Of a stretch of DNA of 64,000 nucleotides, positions 8,960 to 17,422 are shown in pieces (position 1 is the first letter of the stretch; each line of letters starts with the position of its first letter). Both the position numbers and the translations under genes were made by a program. The notes below the pieces were generated by a model. That model was not told where the DNA came from. It saw only the letters and a list, made by a program, of their open reading frames with translations, and did no database searches. The DNA comes from JAKPAM01 sp047601745. Its GTDB lineage: Bacteria > Pseudomonadota > Gammaproteobacteria > Burkholderiales > Burkholderiaceae_E. Where the stretch lies: assembly GCA_047601745.1 (NCBI GenBank), contig JASGIS010000001.1:5642001-5706000 (forward strand), in the 5' to 3' direction.

Positions 8960-9841
8960 ATGACGGCCCGATTGATCGACGGCGCGGCGCTGGCGGCACA
9001 AATCAAGCAGCAGGTCGCGCTCGACGCGGCAGCGTTGGCGGCGCGCGGCGTCCGGCCCGGTCTGGCCGTGATCCTGGTCGGTGATTCGCAGGCGTCGGCG
9101 GTCTACGTGCGCAACAAGGTCAAGGCCTGCGAGCAGGCCGGCATCCATTCGGTGTTCGACCATCTGCCCGGCGACACGCCGCAGTCGACGCTGCTCGCGC
9201 GCATCGCCGAGCTGAACGCCGACCCGGCCATCCACGGCATCCTCGTGCAATTGCCGCTGCCCGCGCAGATCGATCCGCAATCGGTGATCGCGGCGATCGA
9301 CCCGGCCAAGGACGTCGACGGCTTCCACGTTCGCAATGCCGGCGCGCTGATGACCGGTGCGCCGCTGTTCAAGCCCTGCACCCCTTATGGCGTGATGAAG
9401 ATGCTCGAGCACACCGGCACGCCGCTGCGCGGCGCCGAGGCCGTCGTCGTCGGCGCCAGCAACATCGTCGGCAAGCCGATGGCGTTGATGCTCTTGCAGG
9501 CCGGCGCCACCGTCACCATCTGCAACAGCAAGACGCGCGACTTGCCGGCGCACACGCGCCGGGCCGATGTGCTGGTCGTGGCCGTGGGCCGCGAACGGAT
9601 GATCACCGGCGACATGGTCAAACCCGGCGCCGTCGTCATCGACGTCGGCATGAATCGTCATTCGTCGGGTCCGAAGGCCGGCAAGCTGTGCGGCGACGTC
9701 GATTTCGATTCGGCCGTCAACGTCGCCGGTGCGATCACACCGGTGCCCGGCGGCGTCGGGCCGATGACGATCGCGATGCTGATGGTCAACACGATCGAAT
9801 CGGCGCAACGCGACCCGCGCCTGAAAAAGGAAGCCGCATGA
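8960..9841 (+). CDS. folD: Bifunctional methylenetetrahydrofolate dehydrogenase/methenyltetrahydrofolate cyclohydrolase
   Basis: A 293-residue FolD that interconverts 5,10-methylene-, methenyl- and 10-formyl-tetrahydrofolate in the cytoplasm using NADP. Seen: YVRNKVKACEQAGI with the conserved lysine, LVQLPLPAQID, DVDGFHVRNAGAL, PCTPYGVMKML, the nucleotide-binding VVGASNIVGKPMALML, and TPVPGGVGPMTIAML near the C-terminus. Length is normal (about 285-300). The stop overlaps the start of the M3 peptidase gene (ATGA), so the two are translationally coupled, an arrangement common in betaproteobacteria. Confidence 0.96.
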   Translation: MTARLIDGAALAAQIKQQVALDAAALAARGVRPGLAVILVGDSQASAVYVRNKVKACEQAGIHSVFDHLPGDTPQSTLLARIAELNADPAIHGILVQLPLPAQIDPQSVIAAIDPAKDVDGFHVRNAGALMTGAPLFKPCTPYGVMKMLEHTGTPLRGAEAVVVGASNIVGKPMALMLLQAGATVTICNSKTRDLPAHTRRADVLVVAVGRERMITGDMVKPGAVVIDVGMNRHSSGPKAGKLCGDVDFDSAVNVAGAITPVPGGVGPMTIAMLMVNTIESAQRDPRLKKEAA

Positions 9842-11958
9842 GCCTCTCGTCCTCTCCCTCCTCGTCCCCCGTGTCCTCGTCCACCCCGCGGGCCGCCGCC
9901 GACAACCCGCTGCTCGATTTCTCGGGTCTGCCGCGATTCGCCGACTTCGATCCGGCCCAGGTCGGCCCGGCGCTCGATGCGCTGCTGGCCGAAGGCGAAT
10001 CCGCCGTGGCCCGCGCGCAGGCCGATGCGACGCCGGCCACCTGGGATGCGTTCGTCGAACCGCTCGAGGACACGACCGAGCGTCTGGGCCGCGCCTGGGG
10101 CATCGTCAGCCACCTGAACAGCGTCGCCGATTCGCCGGCGCTGCGCGATGCGTATACCGGCAACCTGCCGCGCATCACGCAGTTCTGGACGGCGCTCGGA
10201 CAGAACGAGGCGCTGTTCGCCAAATACCGCGCGCTGCGCGATTCGGCCGAGTTCGCGACGCTGTCGCCCGCGCGCCAGCGGATCGTCGAGAACGCGCTGC
10301 GCGACTTCCGTCTCGGCGGCGCCGAGCTGCGTTCGCCGAAACGCGAACGGTACGCGCAGATCCAGGAGCGCCTGGCCCATCTGTCACAGCAGTTTTCCGA
10401 GCACGTGCTGGACGCGACCAACGCTTATGAGCTGGCGATCACCGACGAGCGGCGGCTCGCCGGCCTGCCCGACGACGCGCGGCAGGCGGCGGCCGACCTG
10501 GCCCGCGCCAAGGGCAGGCAGGGCTGGTTGTTCACGCTGCAGTTTCCGTCGTATTTCCCGGTCATGCAGTACGCCGAGGACCGGGCGCTGCGCGAGACCC
10601 TCTATCGCGCGTATGCGACGCGCGCCAGCGAGCAGGCGGCCGCCCCCACGGATCCGGCCGCGCGCGCCGCGCTCGACAACGGCGGCCTGATCGACGAGAT
10701 CCTGGCGCTGCGCCACGAAGAAGCGCAACTGCTCGGCTACCCGAGCTTCGCCGACGTGTCGCTGGTGCCGAAGATGGCCGATTCGCCGCAGCAGGTCGCC
10801 ACGTTCCTGCGCGACCTGGCTCGCCGCGCGCGCCCGTTCGCGCTGCGCGACCTGGCCGAGCTGCGCGAGTTCGCGGCCGACGAACTGGGGCTGCGCGACC
10901 TGCAATCGTGGGACACGGCCTGGGCCAGCGAGAAACTCAAGGAGTCGCGCTACGCGTTCTCGGACCAGGAGGTCAAGCAGTACTTCCAGCTCCCTCGCGT
11001 GCTGCAGGGGCTGTTCGGCGTCATCGAACGGCTGTTCGACGTCCGGATCGCGCCGGACGACGCGCAGGTCTGGCATCCGGACGTGAAGTTCTTCCGGATC
11101 GAACGCGACGGTGCGCTGATCGGCCAGTTCTACCTGGACCTGTTCGCGCGCGAATCGAAGCGGCCGGGCGCATGGATGGACGACGCGCGCGCGCGCCGGC
11201 GCAAGAACGGGACGACGCAGACGCCGGTCGCCTACCTGACGTGCAACTTCCAACCGCCGGTCGGCGATCGGCCGGCGCTGCTGACGCACGACGACGTCAA
11301 CACGCTGTTCCACGAGTTCGGCCACGGCCTGCACCACCTGCTGACCCGGGTCGACGAACTGGCGGTCTCGGGTATCTCGGGCGTCGAGTGGGACGCCGTC
11401 GAACTGCCCAGCCAGTTCATGGAGAACTACTGCTGGGACCAGCAGGTCATCGCGTCGATGACCGCGCACGTCGACACCGGCGAGCCGCTGCCCAAGGCCC
11501 TGTTCGACCGGATGCTGGCCGCGCGCAACTTCCAGGCGGGCCTGCAGACGCTGCGCCAGATCGAATTCGCGCTGTTCGACATGCAGATCCACAGCCGCGC
11601 GCCGGCCGACGCGACCGACGTGCAGAAGACGCTCGACGCGGTGCGCGCCGAAGTCGCGGTACTGGTGCCGCCGGCGTTCAACCGTTTCCAGAACAGCTTC
11701 TCGCACATCTTCGCGGGCGGCTACGCGGCCGGCTACTACAGCTACAAGTGGGCCGAGGTGCTGTCGGCCGACTGCTTCGCGGCGTTCGAGGAAACCGGCC
11801 TGTTCGATCCGGCGACCGGCCGACGCTTCCTCGACGAGATCCTGTCGATGGGCGGCAGCCGGCCGGCCATCGCCTCGTTCCGCGCGTTCAGAGGAAGGGA
11901 TCCGCAGATCGACGCGCTGCTCCGACACAATGGGATGGTCGAGGACACCGCCTCGTAA
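9838..11958 (+). CDS. prlC: M3 family oligopeptidase (oligopeptidase A-like)
   Basis: A 706-residue cytoplasmic zinc metallopeptidase of the thimet/oligopeptidase A family, which degrades short peptides, including cleaved signal peptides. The zinc motif HEFGHGLHHLL is at about residue 492, with the third ligand region GVEWDAVELPSQFMENY after it. The N-terminal helical part starts NPLLDFSGLPRFADFDPAQV, as in the family. The start is the ATG that overlaps the folD stop; the frame is open upstream only because of GC bias. Two further conserved segments, NTLFHEFG and GYAAGYYSYKWAEVLSAD, are intact. Confidence 0.93.
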   Translation: MSLSSSPSSSPVSSSTPRAAADNPLLDFSGLPRFADFDPAQVGPALDALLAEGESAVARAQADATPATWDAFVEPLEDTTERLGRAWGIVSHLNSVADSPALRDAYTGNLPRITQFWTALGQNEALFAKYRALRDSAEFATLSPARQRIVENALRDFRLGGAELRSPKRERYAQIQERLAHLSQQFSEHVLDATNAYELAITDERRLAGLPDDARQAAADLARAKGRQGWLFTLQFPSYFPVMQYAEDRALRETLYRAYATRASEQAAAPTDPAARAALDNGGLIDEILALRHEEAQLLGYPSFADVSLVPKMADSPQQVATFLRDLARRARPFALRDLAELREFAADELGLRDLQSWDTAWASEKLKESRYAFSDQEVKQYFQLPRVLQGLFGVIERLFDVRIAPDDAQVWHPDVKFFRIERDGALIGQFYLDLFARESKRPGAWMDDARARRRKNGTTQTPVAYLTCNFQPPVGDRPALLTHDDVNTLFHEFGHGLHHLLTRVDELAVSGISGVEWDAVELPSQFMENYCWDQQVIASMTAHVDTGEPLPKALFDRMLAARNFQAGLQTLRQIEFALFDMQIHSRAPADATDVQKTLDAVRAEVAVLVPPAFNRFQNSFSHIFAGGYAAGYYSYKWAEVLSADCFAAFEETGLFDPATGRRFLDEILSMGGSRPAIASFRAFRGRDPQIDALLRHNGMVEDTAS

Positions 11959-11980
11959 ACCACCCCAGGAACCGAGGTCG

Positions 11981-12721
11981 ATGCGTACAGGGCTGGACAT
12001 CACACTGATCGCAACGGCCATCGCAACGGCCATCGCAATGTGCGGCCTGCCGGCCTCGGCCGCGCAGTACAAATGGATCGACACCGGCGGCCGCGTCAAC
12101 TACAGCGATCGCCAGCCGCCGCACGACGCGCAGATCCTCGAGTCGCCCGGTACCGCGCCGGCCGATGCCGAGGCCGTGCTGCCGTATGCGATCCGCCAGG
12201 CCAGCGCCAAGTACCCGGTGCTGCTGTACACGTCGTCCGACTGCGAACCCTGCGGCAGCGCCCGCGAGCATCTGCTCAAGCGCGGCATCCCGTTCACCGA
12301 GTACACGCTGCGCACGAAAGCCGACACCGACGCCTACGTGCGCAACGGATTCGACGGCAAGACCGTGCCCGGCATCAAGGTCGGCCGGCAGACGGCCAGC
12401 GGCTACGATGCGACCGCGCTGAACGCGCTGCTCGACGCGGCCGGCTACCCGAAATCGGCGCGGCTGCCGGCGCAGTACATGCGCCCGGCCCCGCGCGCGC
12501 TGGCCGGCGACGCCGGCGCCGGCGTCGGCACCGGCAAGGCCTCGATCGCCGGCCCCGCCGCGCTGGGCCAGGCCGCCGGCCTGCGCGACGGGCCCGCGCC
12601 GGACGCCGATGCGCGCGACGGCGACGCCTCCGGTTCCGGCATGACCGCCGTATCCGCTCCCCGGACGAACCCGCCGGAACCCGTGCCCGCGGCGGGCCCG
12701 AACCCGGCGCTGCGATTCTGA
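11981..12721 (+). CDS. Secreted DUF4124 plus glutaredoxin-like protein
   Basis: A 246-residue exported protein. A signal peptide (about residues 1-30, ending PASAAQ) is followed by a DUF4124 segment (YKWIDTGGRVNYSDRQPP) and a glutaredoxin/thioredoxin-fold segment with the dithiol CEPC (YTSSDCEPCGSAREHLLKRG) and TVPGIKVG in place of the usual cis-Pro strand. The C-terminal 80 residues are Ala/Gly/Pro-rich and look disordered. A periplasmic thiol-disulfide or glutathionylation role is inferred. The start ATG at 11981 gives the signal peptide; it follows the M3 peptidase stop by 22 bases on the same strand. Confidence 0.8.
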   Translation: MRTGLDITLIATAIATAIAMCGLPASAAQYKWIDTGGRVNYSDRQPPHDAQILESPGTAPADAEAVLPYAIRQASAKYPVLLYTSSDCEPCGSAREHLLKRGIPFTEYTLRTKADTDAYVRNGFDGKTVPGIKVGRQTASGYDATALNALLDAAGYPKSARLPAQYMRPAPRALAGDAGAGVGTGKASIAGPAALGQAAGLRDGPAPDADARDGDASGSGMTAVSAPRTNPPEPVPAAGPNPALRF

Positions 12722-12780
12722 AGCCCGCCGCCCCCCCGTTCGTACCACCTTCGTCCTTTCCCCGGAACGCAGCGGTTGCC

Positions 12781-15291
12781 GTGATCGACTCGTCGTACAG
12801 CTACTGCCGGGCGATCGCGCCGTGCGTCGTCAGCTTCCTGATGACGCTGGCGATGGCCTTCGGCTGCCTCGAGCTGCTGTCGGCCAGCCGCGTCTACATG
12901 CAGGACGAGTACACGTGGTCGAAGAGCCGCCAGTTGGCGGTCGCGCAGTTGCTTCGCTACGAGCAGACCGATTCGCCGCACGAATATTGGGCCTACCAGT
13001 CCGCGCTGTATCCACTGCTCGACAGCCGCGGGCGCCAGCTCGCGCCCGAGCGCGTCCGCTCGCTGATCGACTGGCTCAACAAGCACTGGCCTTCCGACGT
13101 CAGCCGGCAGGCGGCCCGGATCTGGTCCGAGCGCGATACGCTGCTCGACAACCTGGAGAGCGCCGGCCAGCGGATGCACACCGAGATCTCCGGCGGTGCG
13201 TCCCGCTCATCGGTGGTCCTGTCGGTGGCCCTCGCCGAGGTCGAGATCATCGACGCCCGGATGGCGGCGCTGGACGACGAGTTCATCCTGCTGCTGCAGC
13301 ACTGGTCGCAGATCGTCACGCACTGGGTCGTCGGCGGGCTGGCCGCCGGCGGCGGCTTGTTCCTGCTGCTCGGCCTGGTCGGCTCGATGCGCACGATCCG
13401 CCGCAGCAGCGCGGCGGCCCGCGAGTACCAGCGCGCCGAGGCGCGCGCGTCGGCCGAGCAGAAACGCGCGACCGTCACCTTGCAGTCGATCGGCGACGGC
13501 GTGATCACGACCGACCGCGATGGCCGCATCCTGTACCTGAATCCGGCCGCCGAGCAACTGACCGGCTGGTCGAACGCCGAAGCGCTGGGCCAGCCGATCG
13601 ACCTGGTGGCGCGCTTCGCCGACGCCGACGGCCTGACCTCGGTCAGCCATGCGCTGACGCGGATGCTCGATGCCGGCTGCCCGATGGAGGTCGCGACCGA
13701 GGCAGTGCTCGTCAACCGCAACGGCTCGCGCGTGCCGATCGACGAGCTGGCGGCGCCGATCCGCGATGGGGAAGACCGGCTGATCGGCAGCGTGCTGGTG
13801 CTGCGCGACGCGACCGCCGAGCGGGCATTGACCGAACGGCTGCGCTACCAGGCCAGCCACGACGCGCTGACCGGCCTGCCGAACCGGACCGAGTTCGAGC
13901 GCTGCCTAGCGCAGGCGCTGGCCCGGCGCGCGCCCGGACGCTGGCAGGCGGCGCTGTATCTGGACCTGGACCAGTTGAAGGTCGTCAACGACACCTGCGG
14001 CCATCCGGCCGGCGACGAACTGATCCGCCAGGTGGGCGCGCTGGTCAACGGCATGGCGCGCCCCGGCGAGATCCTCGCCCGGCTCGGCGGCGACGAGTTC
14101 GCGATGCTGATCGAGGGGCGCTCGCCCGACGCGCTGGTGCGGACCGCCGAATCGATCCGGACGCGGCTGGCCGGCATGCGCTTCGCGTGGCGGGGCCGGA
14201 TCTTCGCCGTCAGCGCGAGCATCGGCCTGGTCGTGCTCGATGAACGCCTGATCGACGTCATCGACACGATGAGCGCGGCCGACTCGGCCTGCTATCTGGC
14301 CAAGGAGAACGGGCGCAACCGCGTCCACGTGCACCGCCACGACGACCTGCAGATGCAGGCGCGCAGCCGCGAGATGCAGTGGGTCGCCCGCATCACGCAG
14401 GCGCTGGCCGACGACCGTTTCGAGCTGTACGCACAGGAGATCCGTCCGCTGGCCCCGGACGATCCGGTCATCCACTACGAGATCCTGCTGCGCCTGCTCG
14501 ACGAGCACGGCGAGTCGGTCGGACCCGGCGCGTTCATCCCCGCCGCCGAGCGCTTCGGCCTGATGGCGCGGATCGATCGCTGGGTGATCGACCACGCCTT
14601 CCGCACGCTGGCCGAGGCGCGCCATCGCGGCCGGCCGGTGCCGCGCTGCATGATCAACCTGTCGGCCACTTCGCTGACCGACGCGGGCCTGGTGGACTTC
14701 ATCAGCGAACGCTTCGCGGCGACCGGCCTGCCGTACTGCGCGATCGGCTTCGAGCTGACCGAGACGGCGGCGATCGCCAACATGAACGCGGCGCTGACCG
14801 TGATGCGCGAACTGAAGGAGCTCGGCTGCGCGTTCGCGCTCGACGATTTCGGCAGCGGCATGTCCTCGTTCGGCTACCTGCGCAACATGCCGATCGACTA
14901 CCTGAAGATCGACGGCAGCTTCGTCAAGAACCTCGCGAACGACCGCGTCGACAGCGCGATGGTGCAAAGCATCCACCAGGTCTGCCGGGTCATGGGCATC
15001 CGCTCGATCGCCGAATGGGTCGAGGACCAGGCCACGCTCGTCGAACTGACGCGCATCGGCGTCGACTACGCGCAGGGCTTCGGCGTGCACAAGCCCGCTC
15101 CGCTCGACATCATCGTCGCCGGCGGCTCGGGGACGATGGAACCGGACGATCGCGGCCGTGATGCCGCGGCGGCGTCGGCCATGACACCGGTCGCGACGCC
15201 GATCACGATGCCCGTCGCGACACCGACTACGAAACCGGTCACGGCGCCGGCCGCCACACCCGACACCGATCCGGTCGCCGCCGCGCGCTGA
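12781..15291 (+). CDS. Membrane sensor with PAS, GGDEF and EAL domains
   Basis: An 836-residue cyclic-di-GMP signalling protein. Order: TM1 (about residues 12-35), a periplasmic region rich in charged helices, TM2 near 190 (VVGGLAAGGGLFLLLGLV), a PAS domain (SIGDGVITTDRDGRILYLNP), GGDEF with intact RLGGDEF near 436, then an EAL domain. In EAL the signature is YEILLR (about residue 566), NLSATSL and DDFGSGMSSFGYLRNM are intact, so both activities are possible. The last 40 residues are Thr/Pro/Val repeats (TPVATPITMPVATP). A GTG start is chosen because it keeps TM1; no strong ribosome binding site is seen, so the start is less certain. Confidence 0.87.
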   Translation: MIDSSYSYCRAIAPCVVSFLMTLAMAFGCLELLSASRVYMQDEYTWSKSRQLAVAQLLRYEQTDSPHEYWAYQSALYPLLDSRGRQLAPERVRSLIDWLNKHWPSDVSRQAARIWSERDTLLDNLESAGQRMHTEISGGASRSSVVLSVALAEVEIIDARMAALDDEFILLLQHWSQIVTHWVVGGLAAGGGLFLLLGLVGSMRTIRRSSAAAREYQRAEARASAEQKRATVTLQSIGDGVITTDRDGRILYLNPAAEQLTGWSNAEALGQPIDLVARFADADGLTSVSHALTRMLDAGCPMEVATEAVLVNRNGSRVPIDELAAPIRDGEDRLIGSVLVLRDATAERALTERLRYQASHDALTGLPNRTEFERCLAQALARRAPGRWQAALYLDLDQLKVVNDTCGHPAGDELIRQVGALVNGMARPGEILARLGGDEFAMLIEGRSPDALVRTAESIRTRLAGMRFAWRGRIFAVSASIGLVVLDERLIDVIDTMSAADSACYLAKENGRNRVHVHRHDDLQMQARSREMQWVARITQALADDRFELYAQEIRPLAPDDPVIHYEILLRLLDEHGESVGPGAFIPAAERFGLMARIDRWVIDHAFRTLAEARHRGRPVPRCMINLSATSLTDAGLVDFISERFAATGLPYCAIGFELTETAAIANMNAALTVMRELKELGCAFALDDFGSGMSSFGYLRNMPIDYLKIDGSFVKNLANDRVDSAMVQSIHQVCRVMGIRSIAEWVEDQATLVELTRIGVDYAQGFGVHKPAPLDIIVAGGSGTMEPDDRGRDAAAASAMTPVATPITMPVATPTTKPVTAPAATPDTDPVAAAR

Positions 15292-15313
15292 ATCGCCGGC
15301 CGGCCATGGCATC

Positions 15314-16489
15314 ATGCCCGGCATGAGCCCGACCGTCTCCCGCCTTCCGACGACGCCCGCTCGAGCACCGGCCCGACCGTTGCGGCGGGCCGCGCTGGCG
15401 ATCGCCGCCGCGCTGGCCGGCTGCGCGACCGAACCGACGCCGTCCGATCGCGCCGAACCCTCACAGGCCGCCGTCCGCTCGATGCTGCTCAAGGGCATGC
15501 CGGCCGGCGTCGCCGATCGCGCGGGCTGGGCGGCCGACATCCAGGCCGCGTTCGGCACGCTGCAGATCCGGATGGTGCCCGAGCACCTGTGTTCGGCGAT
15601 CGCGATCATCGAGCAGGAATCGTCGTTCCGCGCCGACCCGTCGGTGCCCGGGCTGCCGGCGATCGCGTGGAAGGAGATCGACTCGCGCGCCGAGCAGCTC
15701 GGCATCCCGCGCTTCGTCGTGCGCACGGCGCTGCTGATCAAGTCGCCGGACGGCCGCAGCTACAGTGACCGGATCGACGCGGTGAAGACCGAATCGCAGT
15801 TGAGCGACATCTTCGAGGATTTCATCGGCATGGTGCCGATGGGCAAGACCTTCTTCGCCGACCGTAATCCGGTGCGCACCGGCGGGCCGATGCAGGTGAG
15901 CATCGCCTTCGCGCAGGCGCACGCCGCGCGCAAGCCGTATCCTTACCCGATCGATACGTCGATCCGGCAGGAGGTCTTCACGCGGCGCGGCGGCGTCTAC
16001 TTCGGCATCGCGCACCTGTTCGATTACCCGGCCGGTTACGACCGCACGATCTACCGTTTCGCCGACTTCAACGCCGGCCACTATGCGAGCCGCAACGCGG
16101 CCTTCCAGAACGCGGTGACGATCGTGTCCGGCGTGCCGCTGACGCCGGACGGCGACCTGATCCGCTACGGCGACGCGGCCGCGCGCGGACCGGGCGCCAC
16201 CGAGTCGGCGCTGCGCGCGATCGCCGGCCGCCTCGGCCAGACCCCCGACGCGATCCGCCGCGATCTCGAACAGGGCAAGACGCGGGACTTCGAACGCAGC
16301 ACGCTTTACCGCCGCGTGTTCGAACTGGCCGAGCAGCGCGAAGGCAAACCGCTGCCGCGCGCGGCGCTTCCGCGCATCGCGCTGCAAAGCCCGAAGATCA
16401 CGCGCCCGCTGACGACCGAATGGTTCGCCACCCGCGTCGACGAGCGGCGCAAGCGCTGCCTGGCGCGGATCGACACGCCCGATACCTGA
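15314..16489 (+). CDS. DUF1615 family lipoprotein
   Basis: A 391-residue lipoprotein with lipobox ALAGC about 37 residues from the ATG. It matches the DUF1615 family of uncharacterised proteobacterial lipoproteins: IAIIEQESSFRADPSVPGLP and RTGGPMQVSIAFAQAHA resemble lytic-transglycosylase-like segments (a glutamate in EQESSF), and FADFNAGHYASRNAAFQNAV is typical. A role in peptidoglycan metabolism at the outer membrane is possible but only an inference. A second ATG three codons in (MSPTVS) is an equally good start. It is followed by the NYN gene after 83 bases. Confidence 0.8.
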   Translation: MPGMSPTVSRLPTTPARAPARPLRRAALAIAAALAGCATEPTPSDRAEPSQAAVRSMLLKGMPAGVADRAGWAADIQAAFGTLQIRMVPEHLCSAIAIIEQESSFRADPSVPGLPAIAWKEIDSRAEQLGIPRFVVRTALLIKSPDGRSYSDRIDAVKTESQLSDIFEDFIGMVPMGKTFFADRNPVRTGGPMQVSIAFAQAHAARKPYPYPIDTSIRQEVFTRRGGVYFGIAHLFDYPAGYDRTIYRFADFNAGHYASRNAAFQNAVTIVSGVPLTPDGDLIRYGDAAARGPGATESALRAIAGRLGQTPDAIRRDLEQGKTRDFERSTLYRRVFELAEQREGKPLPRAALPRIALQSPKITRPLTTEWFATRVDERRKRCLARIDTPDT

Positions 16490-16572
16490 CAGACCGAGAG
16501 GCTTTCGTCGATGCCCGCTAGACTCCCGGCCTCCGAGCCCTGTCTCCTCCAACCCCCATCCCGCACAGGCCG

Positions 16573-17364
16573 ATGAGCTCACTCCCCCTCGATGCCCGCG
16601 TCGCCGTTCTCGTCGACTGCGACAACGTCCCTCCGGACATCCTCGACCATGCGCTGCGCGTGGTCGCCCAGTTCGGCCGCGTCGTGCTTCGTCGCGGCTA
16701 CGGCAACCAGGGCACGCTCGCGCACAAGTGGCAGGAGGCGCTGGTGCGGCTGGCCTTCACGCCCTGCCTGCAGTACCAGTACGCGTCGGGCAAGAACACC
16801 GCCGACATCGCGCTGGCGCTCGACGCGCTCGAGGCCCTGTTCGATCAGCGCGCCGATACCTTCTGCCTGGTGACCAGCGATTCCGATTTCGCGTATCTGT
16901 GCCGCAAATTGCGCGAGCGCGGCGCGACGGTCTGCATCGTCGGCGAGGCCAAGACGCCGGACGCGCTGCGCAATGCCAGCGACCAGTTCTTCGAATGGGC
17001 GCGCCAGGAACCGTCGCCGGACCCGCTCGCGGCCAAGGCCGGCGGCGCGCAGAAGGAAGAGTCCGGCAAGGTCGAATCGCCGAAACCCGAGCCGCAGAAA
17101 CCGCTAGCCAAGCGGCGGCCGCGCTTTCTCGTCGACGCGGTGGCGCTGCTCGCCAGCGACACCTCCGAGGGCATGGTCGGACTCGGCGAACTGGGCCAGT
17201 ACCTGAAGCGGACCGACCCCGCGTTCTCGCCGCGCACTTATGGGCACTCGGGCCTGCTGAACATGGTCAAGGCCTACAAGCAACTGGCGCCGCGACAGGA
17301 CGACGCCGGCCATTGGTCGGTCGGACTCGCGCAGAAGGCCGAGTCGACGACCGACGGTGAGTGA
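16573..17364 (+). CDS. NYN domain (PIN-like nuclease) protein with C-terminal OST-HTH/LOTUS domain
   Basis: A 263-residue protein. The N-terminal half is a NYN/LabA-type PIN fold: VAVLVDCDNVPPDILDHAL with the acidic DCDN motif, GKNTADIALALDALE and CLVTSDSDFAYLCRKLRERG, all acidic active-site positions present, so RNA cleavage is plausible. After a Lys/Glu/Pro linker (about 150-175) comes an OST-HTH/LOTUS-like RNA-binding domain (PRFLVDAVALLASDTSEGMVG and GHSGLLNMVKAYKQL). This two-domain architecture is known from bacterial relatives of MARF1. The RNA target is unknown. It converges on the siderophore receptor gene. Confidence 0.85.
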   Translation: MSSLPLDARVAVLVDCDNVPPDILDHALRVVAQFGRVVLRRGYGNQGTLAHKWQEALVRLAFTPCLQYQYASGKNTADIALALDALEALFDQRADTFCLVTSDSDFAYLCRKLRERGATVCIVGEAKTPDALRNASDQFFEWARQEPSPDPLAAKAGGAQKEESGKVESPKPEPQKPLAKRRPRFLVDAVALLASDTSEGMVGLGELGQYLKRTDPAFSPRTYGHSGLLNMVKAYKQLAPRQDDAGHWSVGLAQKAESTTDGE

Positions 17365-17422
17365 GGCCTCCGTTCACGATGAGGCCTTCGTTCACCCTGG
17401 GACCGCGCCCGGTCACGGGTTC

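Noticed and set aside
13906..15741. A 611-codon minus-strand frame opposite the GGDEF/EAL gene
   Set aside because: Antisense shadow; the plus strand carries intact PAS, GGDEF and EAL motifs.
17362..17396. 18-bp direct repeat GAGGCCTCCGTTCAC/GAGGCCTTCGTTCAC after the NYN gene
   Set aside because: Two short imperfect copies between convergent genes; too little to assign a function.
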